Source of the DNA: Streptomyces aurantiacus
GTDB lineage: Bacteria; Actinomycetota; Actinomycetes; Streptomycetales; Streptomycetaceae
DNA: 64,000 nucleotides
NCBI RefSeq assembly: GCF_027107535.1
Contig: NZ_CP114283.1
Span: 6,510,001-6,574,000 of the forward strand
Direction of reading: 5' to 3'
Of this stretch, positions 25,352-34,752 are shown piece after piece. The notes below the pieces were generated by a model. It saw only the letters and a list, made by a program, of their open reading frames with translations. It was not told the origin of the DNA and did no database searches. The position numbers and the translations under genes are program-made. Numbering within the stretch: position 1 is the stretch's first letter; each line of letters opens with the position of its first letter.

Positions 25352-27451
25352 ATGGACACCGCCGGGCCGCCCACCGCCGAGGCATCCGCCGCGCAGCCTC
25401 CCGTGCTGGACAAGCGCCGCCGCAACGTCGTCTTCGTGACGATCATGCTGGGTATGCTGCTGGCCGCGCTGGACCAGACGATCGTGGGCACGGCGCTGCC
25501 GACGATCGTGTCGGACCTCGGCGGCGCGGAGCACATGTCGTGGGTGGTCACCAGCTACCTGCTGGCGGAGACCGTCGCCACGGTACTGGTCGGCAAGTTC
25601 GGCGACCTGTTCGGCCGCAAGATCGTCTTCCAGGCGTCGGCGATCATCTTCATCACCGGCTCGTTCCTGTGCGGCCTCTCCTCGAACATGACGCTGCTGA
25701 TCACCTGGCGGGCCGTGCAGGGGATCGGCGCGGGCGGTCTGATGGTCACCGCGATGGCCCTGATCGCCGATGTGATCCCGCTGCGGGAGCGCGGCAAGTA
25801 CCAAGGGGCCATCGGCGCGGTTTTCGGCGTCGCGACCGTGATCGGCCCTCTGCTCGGCGGCCTCTTCACCGACCACCTCACCTGGCGCTGGGCGTTCTAC
25901 GTCAACGTCCCCATCGCGATCCTCGTCGTGGTGGCCGCGGCCCGCACGATCCCGGTGGTGAAGTCGCCGTCCCGGCCGGTCATCGACTACCTCGGCATCG
26001 CCCTCGTGGCGGTCGGCGCCAGCGCCCTGATCCTGGCGACGAGCTGGGGCGGCAACGAGTACGCCTGGAGCTCGCCCGTCATCATCGGCCTGTTCGCGGG
26101 AGGTGTCGTCGCCCTCGCCGCCTTCTGCTGGGTGGAGACCCGCGCGGCCCAGCCCATGCTGCCGATGCGGCTGTTCGCCAACCCCGTCTTCACCGTCTGC
26201 TCCATCCTCAGCTTCATCGTGGGCTTCGCGATGCTCGGCGCGATGACGTTCCTGCCGACCTTCCTGCAGTACGTGGACGGCGACTCGGCCACGGTCTCGG
26301 GCGTACGCACGCTGCCCATGGTCGTCGGCCTGCTCATCGCGTCGGTCTTCAGCGGCAACGTGGTCAGCAAGACCGGTCACTACCGTGTCTTCCCCATCGC
26401 CGGCTCCCTGGTGATGGCGGTCGGCCTCTACCTCCTGTCCCGGATGGGCAGCGACACCAGCACCTGGCTCTCCTCGCTCTACATGTTCGTGCTCGGTACG
26501 GGGATCGGCCTGTGCATGCAGGTCCTCACCATCGCCGTGCAGAACACCGTCGACTACACCGACCTGGGTACGGCGACCTCGGGCGTCACCTTCTTCCGGA
26601 CGCTGGGCAGTTCGTTCGGCACCGCCGTCTTCGGAACGATCTACACCAACACCCTGCAGCCGAACCTGGCGGACGGCGTGGCGGCGGCGGCCCGCACGAG
26701 CGGGACCGATCCCGCGGCCCTCACCGGGGCGGCCACCAGTCCGGAAGGGCTGCACAGACTCCCGTCGGGGACCGCGGCGCCACTCGTCGAGGCGTATGCC
26801 GAGACGCTCCAGACGGTCTTCCTGTGGACCGTGCCCGTGGCACTGCTCGGGTTCGTCGTCGCCCTGTTCCTCAAGCAGGTGGAGCTGCGTGACAGCGCAC
26901 GGATGGGGTCCACCGACATGGGCGAGGGTTTCGCGACCCCGTCCGCGGCCGACAGCCGGCAGCGGCTGGAGGCCACGGTCGGAAAGATCATCGGCGGTAC
27001 GAGCCTCGACACCATGCGCCGGCTCGTCACCGGGGCCGACACACGGCTGGACATCGCGGGCGCCTGGGCCGTGATGCAGGTCGAGCTGTTCACCCGGATG
27101 GTCGGCCACGCCGGCCTCACCCTGATCGCCGCCCGCCGCCACCTGCCCCCCGAGGTCCTCGTGCCGGTCTTCCAGCGGATGGTCGAAGAGGGCTACCTCA
27201 CCCGCGAGGGCACCCTCTTCTCGCACACCGAGGCCGGCGCGCGGGAGGCCCGGGTCATCAGCGAGGCGTGGGCCGACTGGCTGGCCGACCGCGTCGAGCA
27301 GGACCTCGGCCGCCCCTCGGGCGAGGACCTCCGCGCCGCCGTCGACACCATCGCCAAACGCCTGCTGGTCGAGGACCTGACCCACGACACCTCGGCGGGC
27401 TCGCTCCCCAAGACCCTCACCAAGGCGCCGGCGGTGGCGAAGAGCCGGTAG
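25352..27451 (+). CDS. MFS drug exporter (DHA2, 14 TM) with C-terminal MarR-like domain
   Basis: About 699 residues. The N-terminal 500 form a 14-helix proton-driven exporter of the EmrB/QacA group: motif [17 protein letters not shown] in helix 1, [10 protein letters not shown] in the first loop, and [12 protein letters not shown] after helix 5. After the last helix (about 555) come roughly 140 cytosolic residues ending in a winged-helix-like segment ([33 protein letters not shown]), as in MarR regulators. The start is uncertain; ATG 25352 is chosen, with ATG 25307 and 25271 as longer options. No separate regulator gene is adjacent. Confidence 0.88.
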   Translation: MDTAGPPTAEASAAQPPVLDKRRRNVVFVTIMLGMLLAALDQTIVGTALPTIVSDLGGAEHMSWVVTSYLLAETVATVLVGKFGDLFGRKIVFQASAIIFITGSFLCGLSSNMTLLITWRAVQGIGAGGLMVTAMALIADVIPLRERGKYQGAIGAVFGVATVIGPLLGGLFTDHLTWRWAFYVNVPIAILVVVAAARTIPVVKSPSRPVIDYLGIALVAVGASALILATSWGGNEYAWSSPVIIGLFAGGVVALAAFCWVETRAAQPMLPMRLFANPVFTVCSILSFIVGFAMLGAMTFLPTFLQYVDGDSATVSGVRTLPMVVGLLIASVFSGNVVSKTGHYRVFPIAGSLVMAVGLYLLSRMGSDTSTWLSSLYMFVLGTGIGLCMQVLTIAVQNTVDYTDLGTATSGVTFFRTLGSSFGTAVFGTIYTNTLQPNLADGVAAAARTSGTDPAALTGAATSPEGLHRLPSGTAAPLVEAYAETLQTVFLWTVPVALLGFVVALFLKQVELRDSARMGSTDMGEGFATPSAADSRQRLEATVGKIIGGTSLDTMRRLVTGADTRLDIAGAWAVMQVELFTRMVGHAGLTLIAARRHLPPEVLVPVFQRMVEEGYLTREGTLFSHTEAGAREARVISEAWADWLADRVEQDLGRPSGEDLRAAVDTIAKRLLVEDLTHDTSAGSLPKTLTKAPAVAKSR

Positions 27452-27463
27452 GCCCCCAGGGCG

Positions 27464-28210
27464 CTACGTCGTCCGCAAGCCCAGCCGCGCCAGTACCGAC
27501 GACACGTCCGGCTCGGCCTGCGTCCCGTCCGGCAGTGCGGGGCGGCGTACGACCACGACCGGGAGCCCCAGCGCGCGAGCGGCCGTCAGCTTGGCCGCGG
27601 TGGCGCCGCCGCCGCTGTCCTTGGTGACGAGCACGTCGATGCGGTGCTCGTGCAGGAGAGCCGTCTCGGACTCCACGGTGAACGGGCCCCGGGCCAGCAG
27701 CACATGCGTACGGGCCGGCATCGGCGGGTCCGGGGGCTCCACCGAGCGTACGAGGAAGTGCGGTCGGTGCAGGTGGGCGAAGGCCGCGAGGCCCAGGCGG
27801 CCCGTGGTGAGGAAGACCCGGTCGCCGAGGGGCGGGAGCAGGGCGGCGGCTTCGGCGAGGGAGGCCGCACCATGCCAGCGGTCGCCGGGCGCCGGTCGCC
27901 AGCCCGGGCGGCGCAGGACGACGGCCGGGACACCGGTGGCCGCGGCGGCCCGTGCGGCGTTCGCCGTGATGCCCGCCGCGAAGGGGTGCGTGGCGTCGAC
28001 GAGGGCGTCGACCTGCTCGGCTCGCAGCCACCGCGCGAGGCCTTCCGCCCCGCCGAACCCGCCGACGCGTACCTCGCCGTCGAGCTCCCCCGGCCTGGAC
28101 ACGCGCCCCGCGAGGGAGGTGGTCACGCGCACGCCGGGTGCGGCGGCGAGGGCGGCGGCCAGTTCACGCGCCTCGGTGGTACCGCCGAGGACCAGCACGT
28201 GCGGGGACAT
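27464..28210 (-). CDS. cobK: Precorrin-6A reductase, CobK
   Basis: A 248-residue NAD(P)H-dependent reductase converting precorrin-6A to precorrin-6B in cobalamin synthesis. Family blocks: HVLVLGGTTEARELA at the start (nucleotide site), LVDATHPFAAGITANA, FLTTGRLGL, and VLVTKDSGGGATAAKL near the end. It is convergent with the MFS gene, only 12 bases from it. A GC-rich hairpin upstream separates it from the GH15 gene. Confidence 0.93.
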   Translation of the reverse strand: MSPHVLVLGGTTEARELAAALAAAPGVRVTTSLAGRVSRPGELDGEVRVGGFGGAEGLARWLRAEQVDALVDATHPFAAGITANAARAAAATGVPAVVLRRPGWRPAPGDRWHGAASLAEAAALLPPLGDRVFLTTGRLGLAAFAHLHRPHFLVRSVEPPDPPMPARTHVLLARGPFTVESETALLHEHRIDVLVTKDSGGGATAAKLTAARALGLPVVVVRRPALPDGTQAEPDVSSVLARLGLRTT

Positions 28211-28242
28211 GACGTCGAGCCTACGGGGCGGAGGCCGGGGCG

Positions 28243-28268
28243 GGCGGGGGCGGGGCGCCGCCCCCGCC
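28243..28268. terminator. GC-rich hairpin between GH15 and cobK
   Basis: An 11-bp perfect stem (GGCGGGGGCGG with its complement, GGCG loop) just beyond the GH15 stop. It lacks a T run, as most Streptomyces terminators do. Confidence 0.5.
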
Positions 28269-28276
28269 GGACGCTG

Positions 28277-30112
28277 TCAGCCCAGGGCACGGTCGAGGTT
28301 GAACGCGGCGCTGATGAGCGCGAGATGGGTGAAGGCCTGCGGGAAGTTGCCCTGTTGCTCGCCGGTGTGACTGATCTCCTCGGCGTACAGGCCGAGGTGG
28401 TTGGCGTAGGTGAGCATCTTCTCGAAGGCCAGCCGCGCCTCGTCGAGCCGTCCGGCCCGGGTCAGCGCCTCGACGTACCAGAAGGAGCAGATCGAGAAGG
28501 TGCCCTCCTCGCCGCGCAGGCCGTCGGGGCTGGCCTTCGGGTCGTAGCGGTAGACCAGGGAGTCGGACACCAGGTCCTCGGTGAGCGCGTCGAGCGTGGA
28601 GAGCCACTTCGGATCTGTGGGCGAGATGAACTTGGCCAGGGGCATCATCAGCACCGCGGCGTCGAGGACGTCGTCGTCCTCGTGCTGGACGAACGCCTGC
28701 CGCTTCGGTGACCAGCAGCGCTTCATGATCCGCCGGTAGATCGTGTCGCGGGTGCCGCGCCAGTGCACGATGTCCGCGGGCAGTCCACGGCGGGTGGCCA
28801 GCCTGATGGCCCGCTCGATCGCCACCCAGCACATGAGCCGGGAGTAGAGGAAGTTCTTGCGCCCTCCGCGGGTCTCCCAGACGCCTTCGTCGGGCTGGTC
28901 CCAGTGCTCGCACACCCAGTCGACCAGCGCGCAGATGTCATCCCACTGGTCGCTGGAGATCGGCTGGGCCCACTTGTCGTAGAGGTAGACCGAGTCGATG
29001 AGGGCGCCGTAGATGTCGAGTTGGAGCTGGTCGGCCGCCGCGTTGCCGATCCGGACGGGGGCGGAGCCCTGATGCCCCTCCAGGTGGGGCAGCTCCCGCT
29101 CGGTCAGGTCGGTGCGTCCGTCGATGCCGTACATGATCTGCAGGGGGCCCGAGGGGTGCCCGTCGCCGGGGCTGATGTGGCGGGCGGCGAAGGCCATGAA
29201 CGACTCGGCCTCGCTGGTGAAGCCGAGCCTCAGCAGGGCGTACACGCAGAAGGCCGCGTCGCGTACCCACACGTACCGGTAGTCCCAGTTGCGCTCGCCG
29301 CCGAGCTGTTCGGGCAGGCTGGTCGTGGCCGCGGCCACGATCGCGCCGGTCGGTGCGTAGGTGAGCAGTTTGAGGGTCAGTGCGGAGCGGTGCACCATCT
29401 CCCGCCAGCGGCCGCGGTAGTGGGATGCGGTCAGCCACTGCCGCCAGAACGCCACGGTGGCGCCGAACAGTTCCTCCGCCTCCGCGCGTGGGCAGCAGCG
29501 GGGTTGGATGTCGCCGCTGACCTGGTCGAGGGCGAAGACCGCCGACTCGCCCTCCCGGAGCTTGAAGTCGGCCGTCGCGTCGAGGCCGTCGCATTCGAGC
29601 GGCTCGGTGGCGGTCAGCGCGAGGGAGAGGTCCGCGGACTCGAAGACGACCATGCCGTCGTGCAGCCGCGCGGTGTGCGGCTGCGCCGCGTAGTCGAAGC
29701 GCGGGGCCACCCGCGCGCGGAAGGGGATCGAGCCGCGTACGCACAGCACACGCCGGATCAGCCGGTGCCGGTCCGGTTCGGTCGCGTCGCCGTCCACCGG
29801 CATGAAGTCCTGGACCTCGCCCACGCCGTCCTCGGTGAAGAAGCGGGTGACCAGGACGTTGGTGTCCGGGAAGTAGAACTGCCTGGTCCGGGCAGGCACG
29901 GCGGCCGCCAGCTCGAACGATCCGCCCCGGTCCGCGTCGAGGATCGAGGCGAAGACGCTGGGCGCGTCGAAGGACGGGCAGCAGTACCAGTCGATCGTGC
30001 CGTTGGTGCCGACCAGGGCCACACTGCGCAGATCTCCGATCAGGCCGTGGTCGGCGATCGGCAGATAGCCGGCGGATGCCGGTGGATCCTGGTGGGCGGA
30101 CGCCTCGGACAT
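28277..30112 (-). CDS. Glycoside hydrolase family 15 protein (glucoamylase/trehalase-like)
   Basis: A 611-residue cytoplasmic protein. The N-terminal beta-sandwich (YLPIADHGLIGDLRSVALVG, GTIDWYCCPSFDAPSVFA) precedes an alpha/alpha barrel with ERNWDYRYVWVRDAAFCVYAL, GHQGSAPVRIGNAAADQLQLD, WETRGGRKNFLYSRLMCWVA and EEGTFSICSFWYVEALTRAGR, the last carrying a likely catalytic Glu. Actinomycete members of this subgroup include alpha,alpha-trehalases as well as glucoamylase-like enzymes; the sequence alone does not decide. ATG 30112 has GGGAGG 8 bases upstream. Confidence 0.9.
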   Translation of the reverse strand: MSEASAHQDPPASAGYLPIADHGLIGDLRSVALVGTNGTIDWYCCPSFDAPSVFASILDADRGGSFELAAAVPARTRQFYFPDTNVLVTRFFTEDGVGEVQDFMPVDGDATEPDRHRLIRRVLCVRGSIPFRARVAPRFDYAAQPHTARLHDGMVVFESADLSLALTATEPLECDGLDATADFKLREGESAVFALDQVSGDIQPRCCPRAEAEELFGATVAFWRQWLTASHYRGRWREMVHRSALTLKLLTYAPTGAIVAAATTSLPEQLGGERNWDYRYVWVRDAAFCVYALLRLGFTSEAESFMAFAARHISPGDGHPSGPLQIMYGIDGRTDLTERELPHLEGHQGSAPVRIGNAAADQLQLDIYGALIDSVYLYDKWAQPISSDQWDDICALVDWVCEHWDQPDEGVWETRGGRKNFLYSRLMCWVAIERAIRLATRRGLPADIVHWRGTRDTIYRRIMKRCWSPKRQAFVQHEDDDVLDAAVLMMPLAKFISPTDPKWLSTLDALTEDLVSDSLVYRYDPKASPDGLRGEEGTFSICSFWYVEALTRAGRLDEARLAFEKMLTYANHLGLYAEEISHTGEQQGNFPQAFTHLALISAAFNLDRALG

Positions 30113-30248
30113 GGCCGCAGCCTCCCTGCCCCGGGAACGCGCTTTTGACGTCTACAGCCTAGGTGCGGTGGGCCCCGGGCGCGACGAAAACGACAAACGG
30201 CCGCATTGCGTCCGCTTGCCCGCCTCCGCCGCCCGGCCGCGCCGGGCG

Positions 30249-31022
30249 TCAGCGCAGGAGCAGCTGGGCCCCGCCCAGCACGGTCGCCGCGATGACCAGC
30301 TGCTCGAAGAGCCGCTGGTTGATCCGGTCGACGGCCCACTTGCCGAGGAAGGCGCCCGGCACGACGAAGGCCGCGAGGGCCGCGTCCAGCAGCAGCGAGT
30401 GGCCGTCGATGAGACCGAGGCCGACGCTGAAGGGGATTTTGGAGACGTTGACGATCAGGAAGAAGAAGGCGGAGGTGCCCAGGAAGCCGAGTTTGCGGAA
30501 GCCCGCCGACAGGAGATACATCGACATCACCGGGCCGCCCGCGTTGGCGACCATCGTGGTGAAGCCGCCCAGTACTCCGTAGGAGCGGGCCCTGATCCGG
30601 CCGGTCCGCGTGGCCAACGAGTCGGGTTCCTCGTCCGCGTCGGACTTCCGGCGGCGCCACACGGTGACGCCGGCCATCAGCAGGAGGATGGCGCCGATCG
30701 ACATCCTCACCATCGCGTCGTCGGCCCACATCAGGAACACCGTGCCGACGACCACTCCCGCGGCGACCGCCGGGAACAGCTTCCACAGCGTCGGCCAGTG
30801 CGCGTGCCGCCGGTAGGTGAGCACGGCGAGGACGTCGCCGACGATCAGGATGGGCAGCAGCACCCCCGTGGACGCCCGGGCGGGCAGGACCGCCGCGAAG
30901 ATGGCGAGGCTGACCGTGTTGGCCCCGCTCACGGCGGTCTTCGAGAAACCGACGAGCATGGCCGCGGCGGCGAGGGCGACGAACTCCCAGGGGGTGATGT
31001 GCCAGAGCGTCATGGTGTTCAT
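30249..31022 (-). CDS. TSUP-family permease (TauE/SafE-like)
   Basis: A 257-residue membrane protein with about eight hydrophobic segments and the two half-repeats of the family: LVGFSKTAVSGANTVSLAIFA near the N-terminus and GVLGGFTTMVANAGGPVMSMY in the middle. Members move sulfite, sulfoacetate or related anions; the substrate here is unknown. It lies upstream of and co-directional with GH15, with a 136-base gap. A second ATG three codons in is equally possible as the start. Confidence 0.88.
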   Translation of the reverse strand: MNTMTLWHITPWEFVALAAAAMLVGFSKTAVSGANTVSLAIFAAVLPARASTGVLLPILIVGDVLAVLTYRRHAHWPTLWKLFPAVAAGVVVGTVFLMWADDAMVRMSIGAILLLMAGVTVWRRRKSDADEEPDSLATRTGRIRARSYGVLGGFTTMVANAGGPVMSMYLLSAGFRKLGFLGTSAFFFLIVNVSKIPFSVGLGLIDGHSLLLDAALAAFVVPGAFLGKWAVDRINQRLFEQLVIAATVLGGAQLLLR

Positions 31023-31175
31023 GCGAGGGCCGATGCTATGCCCACGTATCCGGCCGCGTCAGGAGCGTCTCGACAGGTGGCCCCTGCCGCCGTCGCCGGT
31101 GTCGCGCCCTGGACCCCCTCCTCGTCCCCTGGGAAGATCGTCCCCGAAGCTTCGCCGACGCCGATGGAGGACCCC

Positions 31176-31985
31176 ATGGCCGACTCCCGCGAGCACACCC
31201 TCACGGGCACCCGGAGCAGCATCACCGTACGTGAGTGGCCACGGGAACGGCCGCGGTACGTGGCACTGCTGGTCCACGGCTACGGGGAGCACATCGGCCG
31301 CTACGAGTACGTCGCGGACGTACTGCACGGGCACGGTGCGGCCGTGTTCGGGCCCGACCACATGGGGCACGGGAGGTCGGCGGGCGAGCGGGTGCTGATC
31401 GAGGACTTCGAGGACGTGGTGAGCGACGTCCGCGCGGTGGAGCTGCTGGCCCGGGCGGCGCACCCCGGGGTGCCCCTCGTGCTGATCGGCCACTCCATGG
31501 GCGGCCTCGTCGCCGCACGGTACGCCCAGCGGTACGGAGACGGGCTGGCCGCGCTCGTCCTGTCCGGGCCGGTGATCGGCCGTTGGGAGGCGCTCCATCA
31601 GCTGCTCGCGCTCGATCCGCTGCCCGAGGTCCCCATCGACCCGACAGCGCTCTCGCGCGATCCGTCGGTCGGCCTGGCGTACGTGGCGGATCCCCTCGTG
31701 TGGCACGGGCCGTTCAAGCGCCCCACGCTGGAGGCCTTCGTCCGCACGCTGGAGACCATCTCCAAGAGCGGCGCCATCGGCGCGCTTCCGCTGCTGTGGC
31801 TGCACGGGGACGACGACCGCATCGTGCCGCTGCCCGCCAGCCGGGCGGGCGTGGAGGAGCTGCGCGGCGCCGAGTGGAGCGAGCGCGTGTACGCGGGCGC
31901 CCGGCACGAGGTGTTCAACGAGACGCACAGGGACACGGTCCTCGCGGACGTGACGCGGTTCGTGGACGGTGTGCTCGCGGCCTGA
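31176..31985 (+). CDS. Alpha/beta hydrolase, monoacylglycerol-lipase-like
   Basis: A 269-residue serine hydrolase of the Hydrolase_4 group, probably splitting monoacylglycerols or lysophospholipids. It shows the HGYGEH oxyanion segment, nucleophile Ser in LIGHSMGGLVAARYA, acid Asp in LHGDDDRIVPL and His in GARHEVFNE. No signal peptide. ATG 31176 has GGAGG 5 bases upstream; an ATG four codons earlier is less favoured. The WhiB-like gene starts 44 bases after its stop. Confidence 0.88.
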   Translation: MADSREHTLTGTRSSITVREWPRERPRYVALLVHGYGEHIGRYEYVADVLHGHGAAVFGPDHMGHGRSAGERVLIEDFEDVVSDVRAVELLARAAHPGVPLVLIGHSMGGLVAARYAQRYGDGLAALVLSGPVIGRWEALHQLLALDPLPEVPIDPTALSRDPSVGLAYVADPLVWHGPFKRPTLEAFVRTLETISKSGAIGALPLLWLHGDDDRIVPLPASRAGVEELRGAEWSERVYAGARHEVFNETHRDTVLADVTRFVDGVLAA

Positions 31986-32029
31986 AATGCGGGTGTTTCC
32001 ACGGATCCGCTCTGGGCACCCGGGGCCGC

Positions 32030-32290
32030 ATGGAGTGGTTGCGGAGAGCGGCCTGCGTGGACGAGGACCCCGAGCTGTTCTTTCCCGTGGGTATGGCCGG
32101 CCCCGCGCTGCGGGACACCACCGCCGCCAAGCGCGTCTGTGCCCGTTGTCCGGTGGCCGGCCCCTGCCTCGACTGGGCCCTCGCCACCGGCCAGACCTCC
32201 GGCGTCTGGGGCGGAACGGGCGAGGAGGAACGCGCCGTGCTGCTCCGCACCAACCGCCGCCCGCAGACATCAGGGAGAAGTGCCGCATGA
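32030..32290 (+). CDS. WhiB-like iron-sulfur regulator
   Basis: An 86-residue protein with the four WhiB cysteines (Cys9, Cys37, Cys40, Cys46, in the usual C..CxxCxxxxxC spacing) that hold a [4Fe-4S] cluster, the DPELFFP block and the GVWGGTGEEER turn that contacts the sigma factor. The C-terminal tail is short (LLRTNRRPQTSGRSAA), with a few basic residues for DNA contact. It likely senses oxidants, nitric oxide or iron state. Its stop overlaps the dps start (ATGA), so the two are translationally coupled. The ribosome site is weak. Confidence 0.9.
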   Translation: MEWLRRAACVDEDPELFFPVGMAGPALRDTTAAKRVCARCPVAGPCLDWALATGQTSGVWGGTGEEERAVLLRTNRRPQTSGRSAA

Positions 32291-32766
32291 CCGTGGTGAA
32301 GAGCACCCTGTCCGACTCGGCGCGCCAGGTGGTCGGGGAAGCCCTGCAGAGCACCCTCGTGGACCTGCTCGGACTCTCCCTCATCGGCAAGCAGGCCCAC
32401 TGGAACATCGTGGGCCCGAGGTTCCGCTCGATCCATCTGCAGCTGGACGAGGTCGTCACCACGGCCCGTTCGTACGCCGACACCGTGGCCGAGCGCTCGG
32501 CGGCGCTCGGTGTGCCGCCCGACGGCCGCCCCGAGACCGTCGCGGCGACGGCCGCGCCGCAGGGCCCCAAGGAGGGCTGGGTCCAGGACACCGAGGCCGT
32601 CGGTGTCATCGTCGAGGCGCTGGAGGCGGCCGTGGGACGGCTGCGGGAGCGGATCGGCGCCACGGAGAAGGCCGACCCGGTCACCCAGGACCTGCTGATC
32701 GGCCTCACCGCGGAGCTGGAGAAGCACCGCTGGATGTTCCAGGCCGAGAACTGGCCGCGCACCTGA
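32287..32766 (+). CDS. dps: Dps-family mini-ferritin
   Basis: A 159-residue four-helix ferritin-like protein that oxidises and stores iron in a 12-mer, protecting DNA from peroxide. Residues aligning with the inter-subunit ferroxidase centre are present: His38 (KQAHWNIVGP), His50 and Asp54 (IHLQLDE), Asp65 and Glu69. There is no long lysine-rich N-terminal tail, so DNA binding may be weak. GGGAGAAG precedes its ATG, which overlaps the WhiB-like stop. Co-translation with an iron-sulfur regulator suggests joint control by redox or iron stress. Confidence 0.93.
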   Translation: MTVVKSTLSDSARQVVGEALQSTLVDLLGLSLIGKQAHWNIVGPRFRSIHLQLDEVVTTARSYADTVAERSAALGVPPDGRPETVAATAAPQGPKEGWVQDTEAVGVIVEALEAAVGRLRERIGATEKADPVTQDLLIGLTAELEKHRWMFQAENWPRT

Positions 32767-32855
32767 CGTCCGCGAGGCGCGCGAGCGACGCTCTCGTACG
32801 CCGGAGACGGACGGACACGCACGGACAGGACGCGCACGGACGAAAGGGGCCCGTC

Positions 32856-33194
32856 ATGGCCGACGCCCTCGAACTCGACGCGCTGTGGGACGAGTTCCAC
32901 CGCGCGGTGAACATGACCTCGCAGGAGCTGGCCGCCTGGCTGCGGGTGAGCGACGCGGCCGAGGGGTCGGAACCGGTGCCCGAGCACGCGGGTTCACCCA
33001 CCGGCCAGCATGTCCTGGCCATCCTGCAGAAGCGCCGCACCGATCTCACCGACGACGACCTCGACGTGATGTACGAGGTCGTGGACACCGTCACGGCCGG
33101 GACGGACCAGGAGCACGGGCCCGAGGCCGAGAAGACCCGCCGTCGGCACCGGCTGATGACGCTGGGCCACGATCCGCTCAAGCCGCCGGCATGA
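32856..33194 (+). CDS. DUF3140 protein
   Basis: A 112-residue acidic protein with the DUF3140 pattern LWDEFHRAVNMTSQELAAWL, then VLAILQKRRTDLTDDDLDVMYEVVDTV and a basic end RRRHRLMTLGHDPLKPP. In related proteins this composition goes with nucleic-acid-associated roles, but the function is unknown. GAAAGGGG lies before ATG 32856. Its stop overlaps the next start (ATGA), coupling it to the EndoIII-like gene. Confidence 0.85.
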   Translation: MADALELDALWDEFHRAVNMTSQELAAWLRVSDAAEGSEPVPEHAGSPTGQHVLAILQKRRTDLTDDDLDVMYEVVDTVTAGTDQEHGPEAEKTRRRHRLMTLGHDPLKPPA

Positions 33195-33862
33195 CCGCCG
33201 AGGCGGAGAGGGTGCTCGAAACCCTGGTCGCCGAGCACGGCCGCACGTTCGCCGAGGAGGCGGGCATCCGGCTGCAAAACACACCGCAGCCGCTGTACCG
33301 GACCCTGGTCATGGCCTGTCTCCTCAGCGCACGGATCCGCGGTTCCGTCGCCCTCGCGACCAGCCGCGCCCTGCACGAGGCCGGGCTGCGCGATCCACGC
33401 CGGATGGCCGATGCCGGCCGGCAGGAGCGGGTGGACGCGCTGGGCCGGGGTGGCTACCGGCGCTACGACGAGCGCACGGCGACCCAACTGGGCGACGGCG
33501 CCGAGCTGTTGCTGACCCGTTGGGGAGGGGATCTGCGCCGGATGCGGGAGGCTGCGGGCGGCGATCCGGCCGAACTGCGGGGCCTGCTGCGGGAGATACC
33601 GGGCCTGGGCCCCGCGGGTGTGGACATCTTCCTGCGCGAGGTGCAGCGGGTCTGGCCCGAGGTGTCGCCCCACCTCGACGCGAAGGCCCTGCAGGGCGCG
33701 GCCCGTCTGGGGCTGCCAGAACGGCCGGACCGGCTGGTGGAACTCGCCGGGGACACCGAACCCGCAGTCCTGGCAGCCGCGTTGGTGCGGGCGGCGCTCG
33801 ACAGGGCCGTGGTGGAGGACTGTCTGCGGCAGACACGGAAACCGCGCTCCCGCGCCGGGTGA
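33191..33862 (+). CDS. Endonuclease III-like HhH protein, atypical active site
   Basis: A 223-residue helical protein of the HhH-GPD base-excision glycosylase fold. The hairpin is LREIPGLGPAGVDIFLREV, and LDAKALQGAARLGLP may hold the catalytic Asp. The lysine that follows the hairpin glycines in true endonuclease III (GVGRKTAN) is replaced by Ala, and the C-terminal four-cysteine iron-sulfur site is absent. It may be a monofunctional glycosylase or a DNA-binding relative. It overlaps the DUF3140 gene by four bases, in a group with Dps that suggests DNA protection. Confidence 0.82.
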   Translation: MTAEAERVLETLVAEHGRTFAEEAGIRLQNTPQPLYRTLVMACLLSARIRGSVALATSRALHEAGLRDPRRMADAGRQERVDALGRGGYRRYDERTATQLGDGAELLLTRWGGDLRRMREAAGGDPAELRGLLREIPGLGPAGVDIFLREVQRVWPEVSPHLDAKALQGAARLGLPERPDRLVELAGDTEPAVLAAALVRAALDRAVVEDCLRQTRKPRSRAG

Positions 33863-33907
33863 AGGTGCCAGACTGCTCGCACACCAGGCCGAGCAGAGGA
33901 GCACAGC

Positions 33908-34726
33908 ATGACCGGGACCGAGTCCCCCCTCCGACGGATCGACACCAGCAGGCCCCATCCGGCACGGGTGTACGACTGGCTCCTCGGCGGGAAGGACAAC
34001 TACCCGGTCGACGAGGAACTGGGCCGGCAGATAACGGGGTTCGACGAGAACGCCGCGTACACGGCCCGCAGCAACCGCTATTTCATGCACCGCGCCACCC
34101 GCTGGCTCGCTCAGGAGGCGGGCGTCCGCCAGTACCTCGACATCGGTACGGGCATTCCCACCGAGCCCAATCTCCACCAGATCGCGCAGGCCACGGCGCC
34201 CGACGCGCGCATCGTGTACGTCGACAACGACCCCATCGTGCTGGCCCACGCGGGCGCGCTGCTGCGTGGCACCGACGAGGGCATGACCGAGTACATCCAG
34301 GCGGACGCGCGGGAGACGGGCGCCATCCTCGAACAGGCCGCACGCGTACTGGACTTCGACCGCCCCATCGCCCTGTCGCTGGTGGCGCTGCTGCACTTCG
34401 TCCCCGACGAGTCGGGGGCGTACGACCTGGTGAGCGACCTGATCGACGCACTGCCGGCCGGAAGCTACGTGGCGCTGTCGATGATGACGGCGGACTTCGA
34501 ACCGGAGGCCGTGGAGCGCGGCGTTCAGATGTACGCGGCGGGTGGACTGTCGCTCGTGCCGCGCCCGCTCGCGGGCGTAGCCCGCTTCTTCGAGGGGCTC
34601 GAACTCGTCGATCCCGGAGTCGTCTCGCTGCCCCGGTGGCGTCCGGACCTCGCGGTGGGCGAGGAGACCCCACAGGCAGACGCTCCGGTGTCGCTGTACG
34701 GAGGCGTGGCACGCAAGGTCTCCTGA
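33908..34726 (+). CDS. SAM-dependent methyltransferase (DUF574/SAV2177 family)
   Basis: A 272-residue protein of a family greatly expanded in Streptomyces, of unknown target. It starts with the signature RPHPARVYDWLLGGKDNYPVD and has YLDIGTGIPTEPNLHQIAQ as the SAM-binding motif I, IVYVDNDPIVLAHA as motif II, and ALLHFVPDE. GAGGAG precedes ATG 33908. A short CGCCCG/CGGGCG hairpin (34735-34752) follows the stop. It is the last gene before the iron-regulated cluster. Confidence 0.9.
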   Translation: MTGTESPLRRIDTSRPHPARVYDWLLGGKDNYPVDEELGRQITGFDENAAYTARSNRYFMHRATRWLAQEAGVRQYLDIGTGIPTEPNLHQIAQATAPDARIVYVDNDPIVLAHAGALLRGTDEGMTEYIQADARETGAILEQAARVLDFDRPIALSLVALLHFVPDESGAYDLVSDLIDALPAGSYVALSMMTADFEPEAVERGVQMYAAGGLSLVPRPLAGVARFFEGLELVDPGVVSLPRWRPDLAVGEETPQADAPVSLYGGVARKVS

Positions 34727-34734
34727 GACGCACC

Positions 34735-34752
34735 CGCCCGTCCTGTCGGGCG
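34735..34752 (+). terminator. Short hairpin after the methyltransferase gene
   Basis: CGCCCG and CGGGCG pair around a TCCTGT loop, 8 bases past the stop codon. The stem is only 6 bp and no T run follows, so it is a weak candidate. The remainder of 34753-34910 shows nothing recognisable. Confidence 0.35.

Noticed and set aside
24113..27385. A 1090-residue minus-strand open frame across cobF and the MFS gene
   Set aside because: Low-complexity Arg/Gly/Asp/His composition, no motifs, and it crosses two clear genes on the other strand.
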